64,000 nucleotides of DNA from Misgurnus anguillicaudatus. Its lineage: Eukaryota; Chordata; Actinopteri; Cypriniformes; Cobitidae. Made by a program: the position numbers and the translations under genes. Location: positions 15,374,501 through 15,438,500 of the forward strand of contig NC_073341.2 of the NCBI RefSeq assembly GCF_027580225.2. The letters are read 5' to 3'. Under the pieces are notes generated by a model. That model worked only from the letters and a program-made list of their open reading frames with translations. It was not told the origin of the DNA and did not search any database. Shown piece by piece: positions 1-11,576 of this stretch (position 1 is its first letter; every line of letters begins with the position of its first letter).

Positions 1-754
1 AGTCATGTGATGTTTATCGACCCGCGGCATTCCCGCCGTTTTTTAAACTAGTTTCCCCTTATAGTAAGGTGACCAAATACAAACCGGTAACTCTCTCGAT
101 AAATGCACGATCAACATCAGCCATCTTGCAAACAGACAACCACATAGCACTTGCCCCTCCCACAAGAAGCGGATTTCGCCTCTGATCTGATTTCCGCGCG
201 TCTACTTCACTCTAGACGCGCATGCATTCAAAATGTTCAAGCAGCAAACTAGACGCGATTTTGACGCCTCAAACACAGCTGGTGTGAACCCACAGAGTAT
301 TCATTGGTTTTGATTTTTTTATCCCAAAATTTTACATATTTGACATATGGCTGCTACTGATTTACTTCTCCTTTGAGTGTCAAAACATATTTCAACAAAA
401 TTGCTGGCGTTCATAGCAGCGGCCGCAAGAATGTCAGTATAACGGACAATTATCAGATTCAGACAATTTAAAAAATCATTTAGTTGCACTTGATAGTGAC
501 CCTGAACGATCTATTTATTTCTCCTTTTGGCGTTTCTTGGCAGTCTGTAAAACGATAGCTCTGAATTCTTGTTAATCTGTTAGTACAGTCTATCGCACAA
601 CAGCTGTTTGCCATTTAGACGCGTTTTCCCAGTGTTTTCGCTGATTTCACACCGTACACAAATTCTTCCATTCTGTCTTTTGCCACTCACCGAAAGTGAC
701 GTCACGTGCATGCATACCCTCTAAATGAGAAGCACTGAGCACGTCTCTGGCTCA
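1..754. other. No gene recognised (left edge)
   Basis: No convincing ORF, TIR pair or splice structure was found. The word GACGCG and its complement recur (near 197, 214, 250 and 618), which suggests part of a decayed DNA transposon, but neither end could be defined. Confidence 0.4.
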
Positions 755-762
755 GCGCCAAC

Positions 763-1946
763 CAGTGTTGTTTTCGTCAACGATGACGATAACGAAATGA
801 TTTCGTTGACGCACATATTTTTTATGACGCTAACCCGACGATGACTAGCTAAAAATGTCTCTAAGGTGACGAAAACATGACGAGACGCTTTCGAGTTTTC
901 GTTGACGAAACGAGACGGAACGAAAATGATTATAAGTCTGACGTTCATAATGCATGTCATTTCTGCCTATTTTGCGTGAAATCAGTCTATTTTTAGCTCA
1001 AAAGTATCAGCAATGCTGCCGCTTTCTATCCTTGTTTTTTGGGTCAACACAGTCTCACTCACGGTCACGCCCACCACCCGGCTGCCGCCATGCCGCGCAC
1101 GCGCACAAGATTTCAAACAACAACAACAACAACACACCTGCGGCTGTGGCGAGTTCGAAGGACCGTAGCGGTGACGCCAATAAACGGAAACTACAAGATG
1201 ATTTATGGACATACTTTCAGTATAATCCATCAGACAGAAAAACGGAATGCATATTGCGAGACGACGGTAAATGTGGCCACAAACTAGGTGGGAAGAATAC
1301 CCAATAAGCGGCACCTGAAGGCTCATCACGCTAATATTTTTTAAAGGTAACTAACAAGTCACGCTGTTAACATATCATATACATTCAATTTTACACGACA
1401 ATCGGCTTGTGACACATTTCATGGTAAGCTTAAGGTTTTACATGTATCTGCTTGTCAAACCTAAGCCCTTTTCCAATACTTTTTGTGGTGTATTTAAATA
1501 AGGCAAGGCACGCGTTTCTCAACTTTATAAGCGAGGTCTCAGCGTAACACACAAACTCAACATGATGGTATATTAGGCTAAACTTTTTTCTTCATAACTT
1601 TTTGTTATGACATGCGCAGAAGGCACACCGACTAAAACAACGGCAAGCCCTCAGGGACAACCTTAATGCACATTTTAATTGTATTAAATACACCACACTT
1701 TTTAACCTAAATTCATTGGTTAAAAAAATACTTTTTTTTACTAAAATTGACTTAAACTTGACTAAAACCTTTTTGCGTTTTCGTCAACTAAAACTTGACT
1801 AAAACCTTTTTGCATTTTCGTCGACTAAAACTTGACTAAAACTATAAATTTTACAAGTGACTAAAATGTGACTAAAACTAAAAGCATTTTCGTCCAAAAG
1901 ACTAAGACTAAAACGAAAACTAAAAGGGCTGCCAAAAACAACACTG
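763..1946. mobile_element. hAT-type DNA transposon, non-autonomous or decayed
   Basis: Both ends begin CAGTGTTGTTTT when read inwards. A perfect 8-bp target duplication, GCGCCAAC, lies at 755-762 and 1947-1954. The 8-bp duplication and CAGTG-type ends are typical of hAT elements. Subterminal sequence is built from short reiterated words: GACGA/CGTCAACG on the left and GACTAAAAC on the right (about 1740-1925). A broken BED-finger ORF lies inside. No complete transposase is present. Confidence 0.88.
1153..1344 (+). pseudogene. BED-type zinc-finger remnant of a hAT transposase
   Basis: A plus-strand frame entering near 1153 contains a tryptophan-phenylalanine pair (LWTYF, about 1201), then a CILRDDGKC stretch, and runs to a stop in NTQ at 1305. 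The sequence continues as a BED-like ending (KRHLKAHH) in another frame up to a stop at 1342-1344. The order aromatic pair, Cys cluster, L-x3-H-type ending fits the BED finger at the N-terminus of many hAT transposases. A frameshift near 1295 and the missing catalytic domain make it a pseudogene. The hAT ends around it support the assignment. Confidence 0.6.
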
Positions 1947-2147
1947 GCGCCAACCACCTGCAGAGGCAGTTTGAATCTGACTAGCAGTTTTGTGACATCA
2001 CTGAACATTCTAAATCATATTCTCAGTGCACAGAAATAGGAATCCACTATATGGTGCCATTATAGCTTGGTTATATGTGGCACACCCCGATTTTCAGATG
2101 CACACCCAGAGTCTCTTTTCTGGCTACGCTACTGATTCAGTAGTTTC

Positions 2148-2392
2148 AGCTCAGCGCAGTTATAATTTTCATGTTCAGCGCCATGTTGTTTAAATAGCAA
2201 ATGCATTCACGCCCATTTTGCACACATGAGCATTCTGGTCTGAAAAAGAGGTGTGTTCAGGCACATTGTTGGCGCGTTGTTATTTTGAGGCAACTTAAAT
2301 AAACTATGCCATTGACCAACTAAAATCTGGTCTACAGTCAATGGTGCAACATTGTTTTTGTTATTTAAAGAGCGCGTTAGTAATATGCACAT
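2148..2392 (+). repeat. Dispersed repeat, copy 1 (inverted partner at 60736-61036)
   Basis: The stretch matches the reverse complement of 60736-61036 over most of its length. Shared blocks include GGTGTGTTCAGGC, TTTTGAGGCAACT and GCCATTGACCAAC. The two copies are diverged and in opposite orientation. No coding capacity was seen. The class is unknown. Confidence 0.75.
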
Positions 2393-2604
2393 GGATTCAT
2401 CTCTCTCGCTTTGTGTAAGCAGCCAACGTTACAGAATACTTTGCCATTCAGGAATCCAGCGGAGGTTTGTAAAATCCTGCCGCCATCATGAATCCACTGT
2501 TTGCTTTGCTTGGAACAACAGACCAATTGAGGATTATGTCAAGGACTTCCTAGATCTGAGCTATCAGGTACATTATAAGGATGACATGCTTAAAGACATT
2601 TTTT
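2352..2604 (+). pseudogene. Gag-like ORF of an LTR-type retroelement, part 1
   Basis: The plus frame carries FAWNNRPIEDYVKDF and continues to LKDIF at 2604, where a transposon interrupts it. This text resembles the gag-like proteins of multicopy cyprinid LTR retroelements that I recall by their later HKMA-type proline-rich repeats. The frame resumes at 7217 after the intruding element and one target duplication. The start codon is uncertain because sequence before about 2400 belongs to another repeat. No zinc knuckle or protease is visible, and the family is recognised by memory only. Confidence 0.55.
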
Positions 2605-2640
2605 GGTAACACTTTATTTTACGACCCGCAAAGTACCGCG

Positions 2641-5508
2641 CAGGGCCGCATTAACACTGTAAGGGGCCCCTGGGCTTTACCATTTTGTGTGGCCCTTCGT
2701 CCGCCAGAATTGCAGCCTACATTCTAGAGGTGTGCAGCGGAGTCAGTATTTGTATCTGTATTTGTATCTGTAACAGTCTTAAAATTATTTGTATCTGTAT
2801 TTGTATTCGGATGGAACCGGAAGTGGGCGTGTCTTAAACCGGAAGTTTGTCATATTACAGGAAAATGGCATTTTAAATGCATTTCAGCTTTTTATTATAA
2901 TTATAACTTAAATAACTGTAAACATTTAATAAAAATAATAATAATACAAAATTTTTATCAAAAAGACAATAACTTGATTCTCGTTATTATTATGCATGGA
3001 AAGCAAACATCTCATTTTTAAAGCCTCATACAGCTTGTGCCTATGTGCTATGCATCATTGTATTGTAGCATTAAAATAACAAACTTGAAAGCACATTGAC
3101 AAAACTGTAGGCTACATCACCTTTAAACGTTTATGGTGTCTGTCAGCACAGTTCCATGAGACCCATTCTGTCTTAATGAGTGGGATGTTTTCAGAAAAAA
3201 ATAAGTAGCCTACATTAATCCCTCATCTAGCGATTTGAATATACTAATTAAACATCTAAAATGATCGTTATTTGTAAGTTGTCTGAGAGTGAAATATAAC
3301 CTATTACTACTCATACATCCACATGTCTGATCTTGGTTTCGGTTTAAAAACATGCAGGAATTTGAAAATAAAATGCAGGTCTTGCTTGATGTTTAAAGAG
3401 ATATTAAGGGAGATAAAGTTCAGGAACTGATTTATGTAAAAAAAGTTATTAAGATCAACAAGACACATGCTGACTTATAGATCCGAAACGCAAAATCACC
3501 TGTTTTGACAAGAATTTACAAAAGCATATTAAGCATTACAACAAACTTGCTGAGCTCATTATTATCTATGTCCATACAGCGTTTGTGCCAACATATCGAA
3601 TTGTTTAATAAAAAAACTCTCTCATTAATCTTCACCTAAATAAATAAATAATCAGATATTCGTTTACAATTTTGAATTACAGTATTCTCTATTATTTAAA
3701 AATCAGTTTTGACTTAGTTCAAAACAAGCAACATGTTTTAAACAATAAGGTAATTAGAAAGATTTAATCCAATGTTTCAGTTGTTATTTGCTTATTTTAT
3801 TTTAATTGCAATTCATGTCATAGTAATCTTCAGTTTAAATTTAGCTTTTAAAATGTTACATTTTCATATTTTTATCTATTTACTTATTTATTTTATATTC
3901 ACCTAGATTGACCATAAAGCTTGCTTCGACTAGAAGTAATTAAAAGATCATCTACCGGAGTCACACGGAGATATTCATGAATATTTTATTATCAGAGTGC
4001 AGCATTTTATCAAGTTTTTTTTGGTCTTGTGTAATTAAACAAAACGAAAAAAAAACTAAAAATGTATATTTTACATCTGGGTTTAAAGAAGTTTGATATT
4101 AGCAGCGTTTTTAAGATTTTAAACTAATTCCAAAACAACTCGCGTCTCTAAATAAGGGACGCGCAGAAAATGTCACTCAACAGGCAATTCTATACTTTCG
4201 TTATTTTAAAATTAATTTTAATATTTCCTTGTTTTTATTTAATTTATAGATTATTTAGTGTTATCTTATTAAACTATTTGTGGCTTGTGTTTTATTACCC
4301 TGCGCATTTAGACATTTTGCACCCATGTTCTGTACCTTATTGATTCTGACTTCATTTTGTTTTTATTTTTTATTAATTGTAAAGGTAAATTCTGATCTAA
4401 TTTAAGTTCTGTAAGTTTTAGATTGCTTTCCGTTGTGACGATGTTGCGCTGTTGCATGCTGTCACATTAAATTTAGCCGAACGTGCTAGGTGCTCTGCGT
4501 ATTTAGGGGTTTATCAAACTAAACATCAACAAACTGATTTTTTTCGGCAAGTATAAGTTTTAAAATGTTTTTAAAAAGGTTGCTTAACTTGTCAAAGGTT
4601 GAGCTACAAAACAGGTAAGCGTTTTTTTTTTTTTTTTTGGTGATGACACCAAAAATATCTCTACCGAATCTGAAACAATTGTCTCTCCGGGTTGGTCTCT
4701 CTTGTGATTTAATATTATGGTCGGTGTTAACTTTCAAATGATAGAAAAGAGATTCCTGAAACAAATGTTATAAGAATCATCAGGTGTTTCAAGTGAATAC
4801 AGAGATGATCAAAGTGAAAGCAATCAGATATTTCTGTGCAAAATAATAAAGCATATATAGTGTCTATAAAATCATTAATTTCAGTGTTTTTTGGTTATAA
4901 ATGAACCGTTTAAGGAATTGTATATAAAGCTTGTTTTTTATAATTTACAGTAACAAATTATATGTAATTTCTCGTCTTTTATTTCCTTGCCACGCTAAAT
5001 CTCAAAATGAAACGATCGCTGAACTTAGCCGTGGCTTCCGAGGCAGAATCTAATTTGTTATTTATTAGATTTAGTTATCAAAAATGTTTTGTGTAATATC
5101 TTTGTGTGCTGTTCTGTACATATTGGCTTTAAAATGTTATGAGGAGTCATTTAATTAATGTTTATATACACGTTGTCTTTCATATTAAGATAAAAACGCG
5201 TCCTCAGTTTCGTCTTTGTTCATCACTTGAAAGGCACTTGTGGTCACTTTATCAGAAAGCTGTCTTTGTGTTGCCTTCAGAAATGCAATAATGGATATTT
5301 CAGACAGAAATTTTAAAAAGCTCACTAATAATTGCAGGGTAGCCTACAGTAAGTGAGAGATTTTCTTGCGCAGGAACTGCATTCACGCACGGACATTCAA
5401 AGCAAAGCGATTAAGCATAATTTTAAAGGGAGTATCAACTTTTTATAAAATGCGGTTGTTATTTTTTTCCGGCATCTCGGGGCCCTTCCCAGCCCGAGGC
5501 CCTGGGCT
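2641..5508. mobile_element. 2.9-kb insertion inside the left arm of the long-TIR element
   Basis: The right arm of the host element is an uninterrupted version of the site, joining ACCGCG directly to TAATTAAACC. On the left this join is split by 2.9 kb of very AT-rich DNA. The insert starts CAGGGCC and has GGCCCTG at 5498-5504, a possible short TIR, but no target duplication is visible. Near 2726 the text TAGAGGTGTGCA with TTTGTATCTGTA repeats looks like one end of a further hAT-like element. No ORF was recognised. Confidence 0.65.
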
Positions 5509-6697
5509 TAATTAAACCGAATTTACAGCGTACCTATTTGTGACAACAGGGTACCTCTACAGAGGTATAAGGGAATCATATTTTAAGTTTGGGGTAATAA
5601 GGGGGTAAGAATATGAAGAATTATAAATTATTTATACTCTAAGTATTTTATAACAACAGGGTATCTATTGTAATATTACGTGGTATGTATGACTTAGTCA
5701 AGTCTATGGGGAATTTTTTTTTTATTGTGATTTTTTCATATTGACTACTGAATGTTGTATACAGTCAATGTCTACGAGCCACATCGGCAAATAAATATAA
5801 CAGCACATCACTTTTATTTTAGAAGCCTATATTACTTGCTTTTAATAACAAAAGTCCAGCTGATTTAATGTGGTTATCTTTTTTTAAGGTAAGTACAATA
5901 AAAATAGCAACTTATTCCATATTTACCAGGAAACTCCTACATTTGCGGACATATTTGAAGTGGTGCTTTGCAATTTATTTACTGTAAACACAAGTATTTT
6001 AGCCAAATATAATTTATGCAATGGCAAACCAGAATGAAACAACAGCAGATATCAGCTCCCGCTAAAGCAAAAGACGACTACATGCGTAGGCTACTGCGCA
6101 GGTGTAGAACATGCGGCCGTCTGCAGGAGGTTTGCTGGAACGCGATCCTGAGGTGAAATTTCTTTAAGAGGTTTTAAAAACGTTCTACACTGTGGAGTAC
6201 GGCTGCGAGTGATGTGAGCAGGAATCGCATGCTGAATAAGGTGACTGGTTTTGTTAATACATGACTCAAGCATTTCAAACAATGTTTTTCAAGAAAGTTG
6301 CCAGCTAACGGTAGCAGCAGGTAAGCTAGCACATACGTTAGCCTAAAGTTATTAACTGTCTCAGAGAACTCTGTTTCTGTCAAGGCACAGTGAAGAAACA
6401 TTTACTGAAGGCTTTCATTTATGTTTTATATATGTAATGCAGAACAGCATTTGTGAGACGACATCATCCGAGTGGACAAGAACACCAACAGAGGAAGCCA
6501 AGCCGCAAAAACAATGAAAAATTGTCATGACTTTTTATTTTAAATAAAAGTTATGTGATAATAAACATTAAGCGTTGGCTTAATTATAGTGTTTTAAAGA
6601 TGTTTTGAAATAAGTTGTTTCAAAATAAAAATAACAACATTCTGTATGTTTATGGTATTTACCCCTATAACATTTATAACAAGAGGTGAACAAAGCA

Positions 6698-6822
6698 CCA
6701 CTTTAGTTTACAGCCCGCAAATATGAGAGTTACCTGGTACATACACAGAACTAGCGGGGAATAAGCCCCACTTTAATTTACAGCCCGCAAATATAAGAGT
6801 TACCTGGTAACTCCTGTATACA
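6698..6822 (+). repeat. Direct repeat pair, period about 80 bp
   Basis: Two copies of a unit starting CCACTTTARTTTACAGCCCG begin at 6698 and 6778. Each runs through GAGTTACCTGGTA or AAGAGTTACCTGGTA. The unit resembles the outer TIR of the surrounding element (ACTTTATTTTACGACCCGC), so it may be a reduplicated terminus. Confidence 0.7.
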
Positions 6823-7216
6823 TATACAGATCAAAGAGGTACAAGTTGCGATTATTTTTATTGTGTGTTATATTTTGTTTTCCGACGTGGCTTGTAGACA
6901 TCAACTGTAGGCTATACAAAACACTTCATCAGGTTAGTAGCAAATATGAAAAAAAAAACATATTACACATAGACCATATTACCCATGGACGTAGGTCATG
7001 CATGCCACTTAATATTACAATAGGTACCCTGTGGTTATGAATACTTAGAGAATAATTTTTCATATATTCTTACCCCCTTATTACCCCAAACTTAAAATAT
7101 TGTTCCCTTATAACTACAACTACGTACTGTAGAGGTACTCTGTTGTTACAAATAGGTACGCTGTAAATTTGGTTTAATTACGCGGTACTTTGCGGGTCAT
7201 AAAATAAAGTGTTACC

Positions 7217-7941
7217 CATTTTTTTTTATAATGCACTGGATAGAGATTTACGCCTGTGTATGCCACGTGATGCCTCAACCTGGCCCTTAGAGAAGTACAT
7301 TGACTTTGCTATTTTGTTGAGTGGTTCTCCCTTTACCATGGGAGCTGTAGATGAGGAACACTACAGCTCAACCATAACCACCTCACAAGAGCCAGCTAAA
7401 GTCATGCCTGTTTTACCTAAAGCTAACCATGCCATGCCTGTCTCTAAGATGGCTGCCACCATGCCTGTCTCTAAGGTGGCTGCCACCATGCCTGTCTCTG
7501 CACCCAAGATGGCTGTTATGTTACCTGCACCTGTTTTTAAGATGGCTACCACCAAACCTGCACCTGTTACTCAAAGAGCCATCGCCGCCACCACCACACC
7601 AGCCTTGAAGAGGGCTGTTGTAACCCCTGCACCTGCTGTCAAGATGGCGTTCATACCTGCACCCAAGCCGCTTCACAAGATGGCTGTCACACCTGAGCCT
7701 CTTCACAAAATGGCTACCTTACCTACATATCCAGTTCATCCCTTAACCCGACGATTGAGGTCAAGTCTGCTGGACACCCAGATGGTGTCACTATGGACGT
7801 CCAGGATCTCACTGCAAGATTCACCCTGTTCTGTAGTTCCCACTGCAACTGAGGTATTTCCTATGAACTCTGTACTTCCTGCATTTGCCATGGCCCTGTG
7901 GTGTGTGTGGTCTGCTTTCTGCTCTTCTGTTTCCTGTGTTC
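7217..7941 (+). pseudogene. Gag-like ORF of an LTR-type retroelement, part 2
   Basis: An open plus frame continues the ORF ended at 2604. It carries a PLEKYIDFAILLSGSPFT block and then a low-complexity section with recurring MPVSKMAATMPVS and PLHKMA units (about 7400-7715). A hAT element interrupts it at 7942. The frame resumes at 9904 after removing that element and one target copy. The repeated Met-Ala/Pro units are what I associate with cyprinid LTR-element gag proteins. The product cannot be made as it stands. Confidence 0.6.
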
Positions 7942-9895
7942 TAGAGATGCGCGGTTGGCGGTTACAGCCGCGGACTCCGCGGATAAACCGCGGATCGGGC
8001 GGATGACGTGGCGAAAAAAAATATTTTAATTAAATTCGGGCGGGTGGCGGATCGACTGCTTGTTATTAGCTGTGTCCTTCAAAGCATGCGAAAGGTGAGC
8101 ACTCTGTCTTTCAAGGTGGCAGGCTCAAAAGTTCGCGAAGAGAACTGAAATGAGACGGTCTAGCCTTCTGAGGACCCATAATTTGGGTCACCTGTTGCAC
8201 GCGCCCCCAGTAGCGCCCATCGCGCCTGTCAGCAATAAACAGCGGAGACATTTCTGACTTATTAAAATAAATATGTAATCAGAAAATTATTATTTTAGAA
8301 AATATGACACATTGATGTAGATTAAACTATTCAACAACAGTATATCAAATAATCAACCTTAGAAATATACGCAACATAAACCGAATAATATTAACACAAA
8401 ACATAACTTATAATACTAAAACAGTGACAAGAAAAAGTTTTCTAAATACACTTTTATTTAATAAAGGTTTTAATTGTTTGGGATAGCCTCGGCTGTTAAG
8501 GATCCATTCGTTCTATCATTAACAGCGCGGAGAAATGAGGACGCATTTTGACACAGCTCTTATCAACGCCGGCGAAGGAGGTAGGCCTACGTGGCAAACT
8601 AAAAAAAAGAGAATTAAAAACAAAGGAAATAAAAAGTCAGAAAAGGGTTGCCTGGAATAAGTTTTACAAAGTGGTAAATCAGGATGACACCAGTGCAGAC
8701 TATGTAATTTGTGCGTTTAATTTAGGCTATTTATTTATTTATTTTTGTCCCATGTCATGTGCGCCGATCGGAGACTGGTCTTTATGATTTAAAAAGAAAG
8801 CATTCAAGTGAACAGTACTAAACGAACTTGAAGCAAAAATAAATTTCAGCAAATGCAAACTTCAATCAAGCATATATAAGAGGTGAAGTATAGCTTTAGC
8901 CTACAGAAATGCTTATTGCATTAATTTTTAAATGTGTGCGAGGTCCGTGCACGTCCTCCGCTAGCAACACAGAAATTGCTGAAATTGCTAAAAGCGCAAT
9001 CGGCTAAACGAGCATTAAATATCAATGACGTTGAGTTTATTGTTTTTATTAATTTATATTCACAAAACTTATCAACAAAACATCGATTAAAATTAAGAGA
9101 CAAATTATCTGAAACGAAATTCATTTTAAAGTAGAAAACAAAACTTAAATTAAACTCGAAAATAATGTCTGACCCATTACAATTCTCCCTTCATCTTGGC
9201 CTTTACAACGCCCTATAATTACAGTCTATCTTTCGTAATAAGCTAACTAAATTTAAACAAAACATAAACACATTACAACAATATTCAAACCCAACAATAC
9301 TCAAACATAAATATAAAATAGACATTATCTATGATGATACATGTTAAAACAATCCGATATAGCGTGTATAATAACTGGTTGGTAGATGTTTACTATTTTT
9401 GTCAAAACCTCCGTTGCAAACATCCATTTACCTGAATAAAATAATTTTTACTTTGAAAATGATGCGCTGTCACGTTAACATCAGCTGTTCGTTTACATAA
9501 GACTCCATCTACATTTACACTCAGCGCAACGTCTGAGTTCTCAAACTAAAACAGGGTCTGCAGCGTTGACGAACGAATCCGTTTATGGGGGTCGAAAACG
9601 GTGATGTAGTGTAGATGAAAGGCGTAAACGTAGCAAAAGTAACGCGTTTTAAAGGATAAACGCATTAATGTAAACATAGCCTGAGTTCACTGCTTATATT
9701 CTAGGGCTTTCTAGTCTCGCGGCTGTCATCAGCAGCGGCTGTCATCAGCAGTGCCTTGCATCGCCCAGTCAGCGGATGGCGGGCGGGTGCGGTTTTGAAA
9801 ACTGGTCAGAAACGTTGGTGCGGATGGATGGCGGACGGATGATGAGTTTTGTGATGCGGTTGCGGATGAAATAATAGCCCATCCGCGCATCTCTA
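7942..9895. mobile_element. hAT-type DNA transposon, 1.95 kb, decayed
   Basis: Both ends read TAGAGATGCGCGG inwards, with a perfect 8-bp duplication CTGTGTTC at 7934-7941 and 9896-9903. The subterminal DNA is rich in GCGGA/CCGC words on both sides (about 7950-8010 and 9770-9890). A BED-finger remnant lies at 8548-8787. No DDE domain is visible. It lands inside the gag-like ORF and is therefore younger than that element. Confidence 0.9.
8548..8787 (+). pseudogene. BED-finger N-terminus of a hAT transposase
   Basis: The frame contains a lysine-rich stretch and then VAWNKFYKVVNQDD and YVICAFN. This matches the start of a BED finger (aromatic W-x-F, then a Cys cluster), with the second cysteine apparently replaced. 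The frame ends after a hydrophobic run with no catalytic domain. Its place inside a hAT element supports the reading. Confidence 0.55.
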
Positions 9896-10165
9896 CTGTG
9901 TTCCTCAAGCCCTTGTGTCTGAATCATCTGATGCCCCTCCTGTCACGGCTATAAGGTCCGAACCTGAGCCTCCTGCACATCCTGTCAAAAGTGAATCCTC
10001 TGAGTCCCCTGAACCGCCTGAATCGCCTGGCTTACCTGAACCGCCTGAATCGCCTGTGTCACAGGTCGGAGCGGACCACCAATACCGTGGGTCACGCTCC
10101 TCCCTCTATGTCCACCCTTACGAGTTCCCGGAATGCCCCAAAGAACAGACAGACAAGAGAATGTA
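9896..10165 (+). pseudogene. Gag-like ORF of an LTR-type retroelement, part 3 (proline-rich)
   Basis: The frame continues part 2 after the hAT insertion. It is dominated by Pro/Glu/Ser repeats such as SPEPPESPGLPEPPESP. It ends at a stop shortly after CPKEQTDKRM. The compositional bias matches proline-rich linkers of gag-like proteins. No further retroelement domain (protease, RT, integrase) follows in the window. Confidence 0.55.
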
Positions 10166-10180
10166 AAATGATAACAAAGC

Positions 10181-10190
10181 TTTATTTATT
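10181..10190 (-). promoter_or_regulatory. Possible polyadenylation signals on the minus strand
   Basis: TTTATTTATT on the plus strand gives two overlapping AATAAA hexamers on the minus strand, next to a GC-rich section without a recognised minus-strand gene. It could mark a retroelement 3' end. Weak evidence. Confidence 0.25.
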
Positions 10191-10296
10191 AAAAAGGGAA
10201 AAGGGAGAGGGGATTTAAATAAAACTTCTGCAGCTGGGGGTGTAGTGAGCGGCTCGGGACACCGGCGTCAACTCCTGTCCATCCAGGTGGGAGGTA

Positions 10297-10815
10297 CAGG
10301 TAGGTGCTCTGAACTTGGTCTTTTCGACTCACAAGTGGGCATACAGGTAGGTGCTCTGAGCTTGGTCTCTTTGACTCACAAGTGGGCTTACAGGTAGGTG
10401 CTCTGGACTTGTTCTCTTAGACTCAGAAGTGGGCATATAGGTTGGTGCTCTGGACTTGTTCTCTTAGACTCACAAGTGGGCGTACAGGAAGGTGCTCTGG
10501 ACTTGGTCTCTTAGACCCACAAGTGGACGTACAGGTGGGTATACAAGAGAATACACAGGACTTAGGCTGTTGGGCGTACAGGTAAGTATACAGGTGAGTT
10601 CACAGGGCTTTGGTTCTTGGATGTACAGGAGAGTCTACAGGTGAGTACACAGGGCTTTTAGCTTTTGGGCATACAGGGAAGTATACAGGTGAGTACACAG
10701 GGCTTTTAGCTTTTGGGCGTATAGGTAAGTATACAGGTGAGTACACAGTGCTTTCACTGTTGGGCGTACAGGGAAGTATACAGGTGAGCTCGACTTACAG
10801 GCAGACGTGTGGGTG
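10297..10815 (+). repeat. 47-bp minisatellite, about 11 units
   Basis: Units start with CAGGT or a close variant at 10297, 10344, 10391, 10438, 10485, 10532, 10579, 10626, 10674, 10722 and 10769, a period of 47-48 bp. Early units share TAGGTGCTCTG and GACTCACAAGTGGG. Later ones share GTATACAGGTGAGTACACAG. Decayed units continue to about 11060, and similar text resumes at 11577 after the MITE. Many units hold CAGGTAAGT or CAGGTGAGT, the consensus 5' splice-site sequence. Confidence 0.92.
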
Positions 10816-11075
10816 AGTACACAGGGCTTTTAGCGCTTTGGTGTTCAGGTGGCTGGAGAGAACCTACAGGCAAGACGACAAGGCTCTTAGCTTTTCTCTC
10901 GCAGGTAAACGTACGGCAAGCACTCAGGGCTTTGGCCTTTCAATGTTCAGAAGAACAGTCAAGCAACGATACAGAGCTTAAGCTCTTCAACATGCAGGCT
11001 GGTGGCAGAAGACACACAAGTGAATACACTGGTATTAACTCAAATGGACACACAGTGGGAGATTCGGCACTTTAA

Positions 11076-11573
11076 GGGGCCAGTCACACCAAAAGCGCAT
11101 TAAACGTTTGCAAACGCAAGGCGTAACGCACTGCCTTTTTAAAAAAAAGAGCTCTGCAACGCGGTTTTTCATATTGCTAAGCAACCACCGAGTCAGCTGT
11201 CTTGTCAATCAAATATTGAAGCGTGAGCGCTCTTTTGCTGTTAACTGTCATATTAGCAGAAACTTTAAAAAGAGGACGCTTGCTCTAACCTTGTTTGAGG
11301 GTGAGAGGTGCACAAACACGCAGGAGGGAGTGAGCGAGTGGAGTCCGGTTCTTCAAAGCAACTGTAAACTTCCCTCACCACAACGTAAGGCCCGCCTCTC
11401 CCCTCATTTGATTGGACAATGAAAAGACGCAAATGACGTCGGGCGCAGCATGCAGCAAAAAACTGCAAGGCGCTCGGCGCGCATAAACAGCGCGCAAACG
11501 CGGCCTGCCCATAGAATATCATTCAAAAAAGGCACCTGCAACTGCCATAAACGCTTTTGGTGTGACTGGCCCC
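11076..11573. mobile_element. MITE, PIF/Harbinger-like
   Basis: The terminal inverted repeats read GGGGCCAGTCACACCAAAAG at both ends. They are flanked by the trinucleotide TAA at 11073-11075 and 11574-11576, the duplication expected of Harbinger elements. At 498 bp with no ORF it is non-autonomous. It interrupts the decayed tail of the minisatellite region. Confidence 0.88.
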
Positions 11574-11576
11574 TAA

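Larger units (their letters stand above)
2605..7216. mobile_element. DNA transposon with ~235-bp terminal inverted repeats and 8-bp target duplication
   Basis: The ends begin GGTAACACTTTATTTTA and are flanked by CATTTTTT at 2597-2604 and 7217-7224. The inverted arms run roughly 2605-2640 plus 5509-5707 on the left and 6982-7216 on the right. The left arm is split by the insert 2641-5508. The core (5710-6980) shows no transposase. It inserted into the gag-like ORF, and removing it with one target copy keeps that reading frame open. The superfamily is unassigned: an 8-bp duplication would fit hAT, but the long arms are unusual for that group. Confidence 0.82.

Noticed and set aside
10297..10815. 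CRISPR-like regular spacing
   Set aside because: The whole 47-bp unit repeats with gradual drift. There are no unique spacers between constant repeats, and the DNA is vertebrate.
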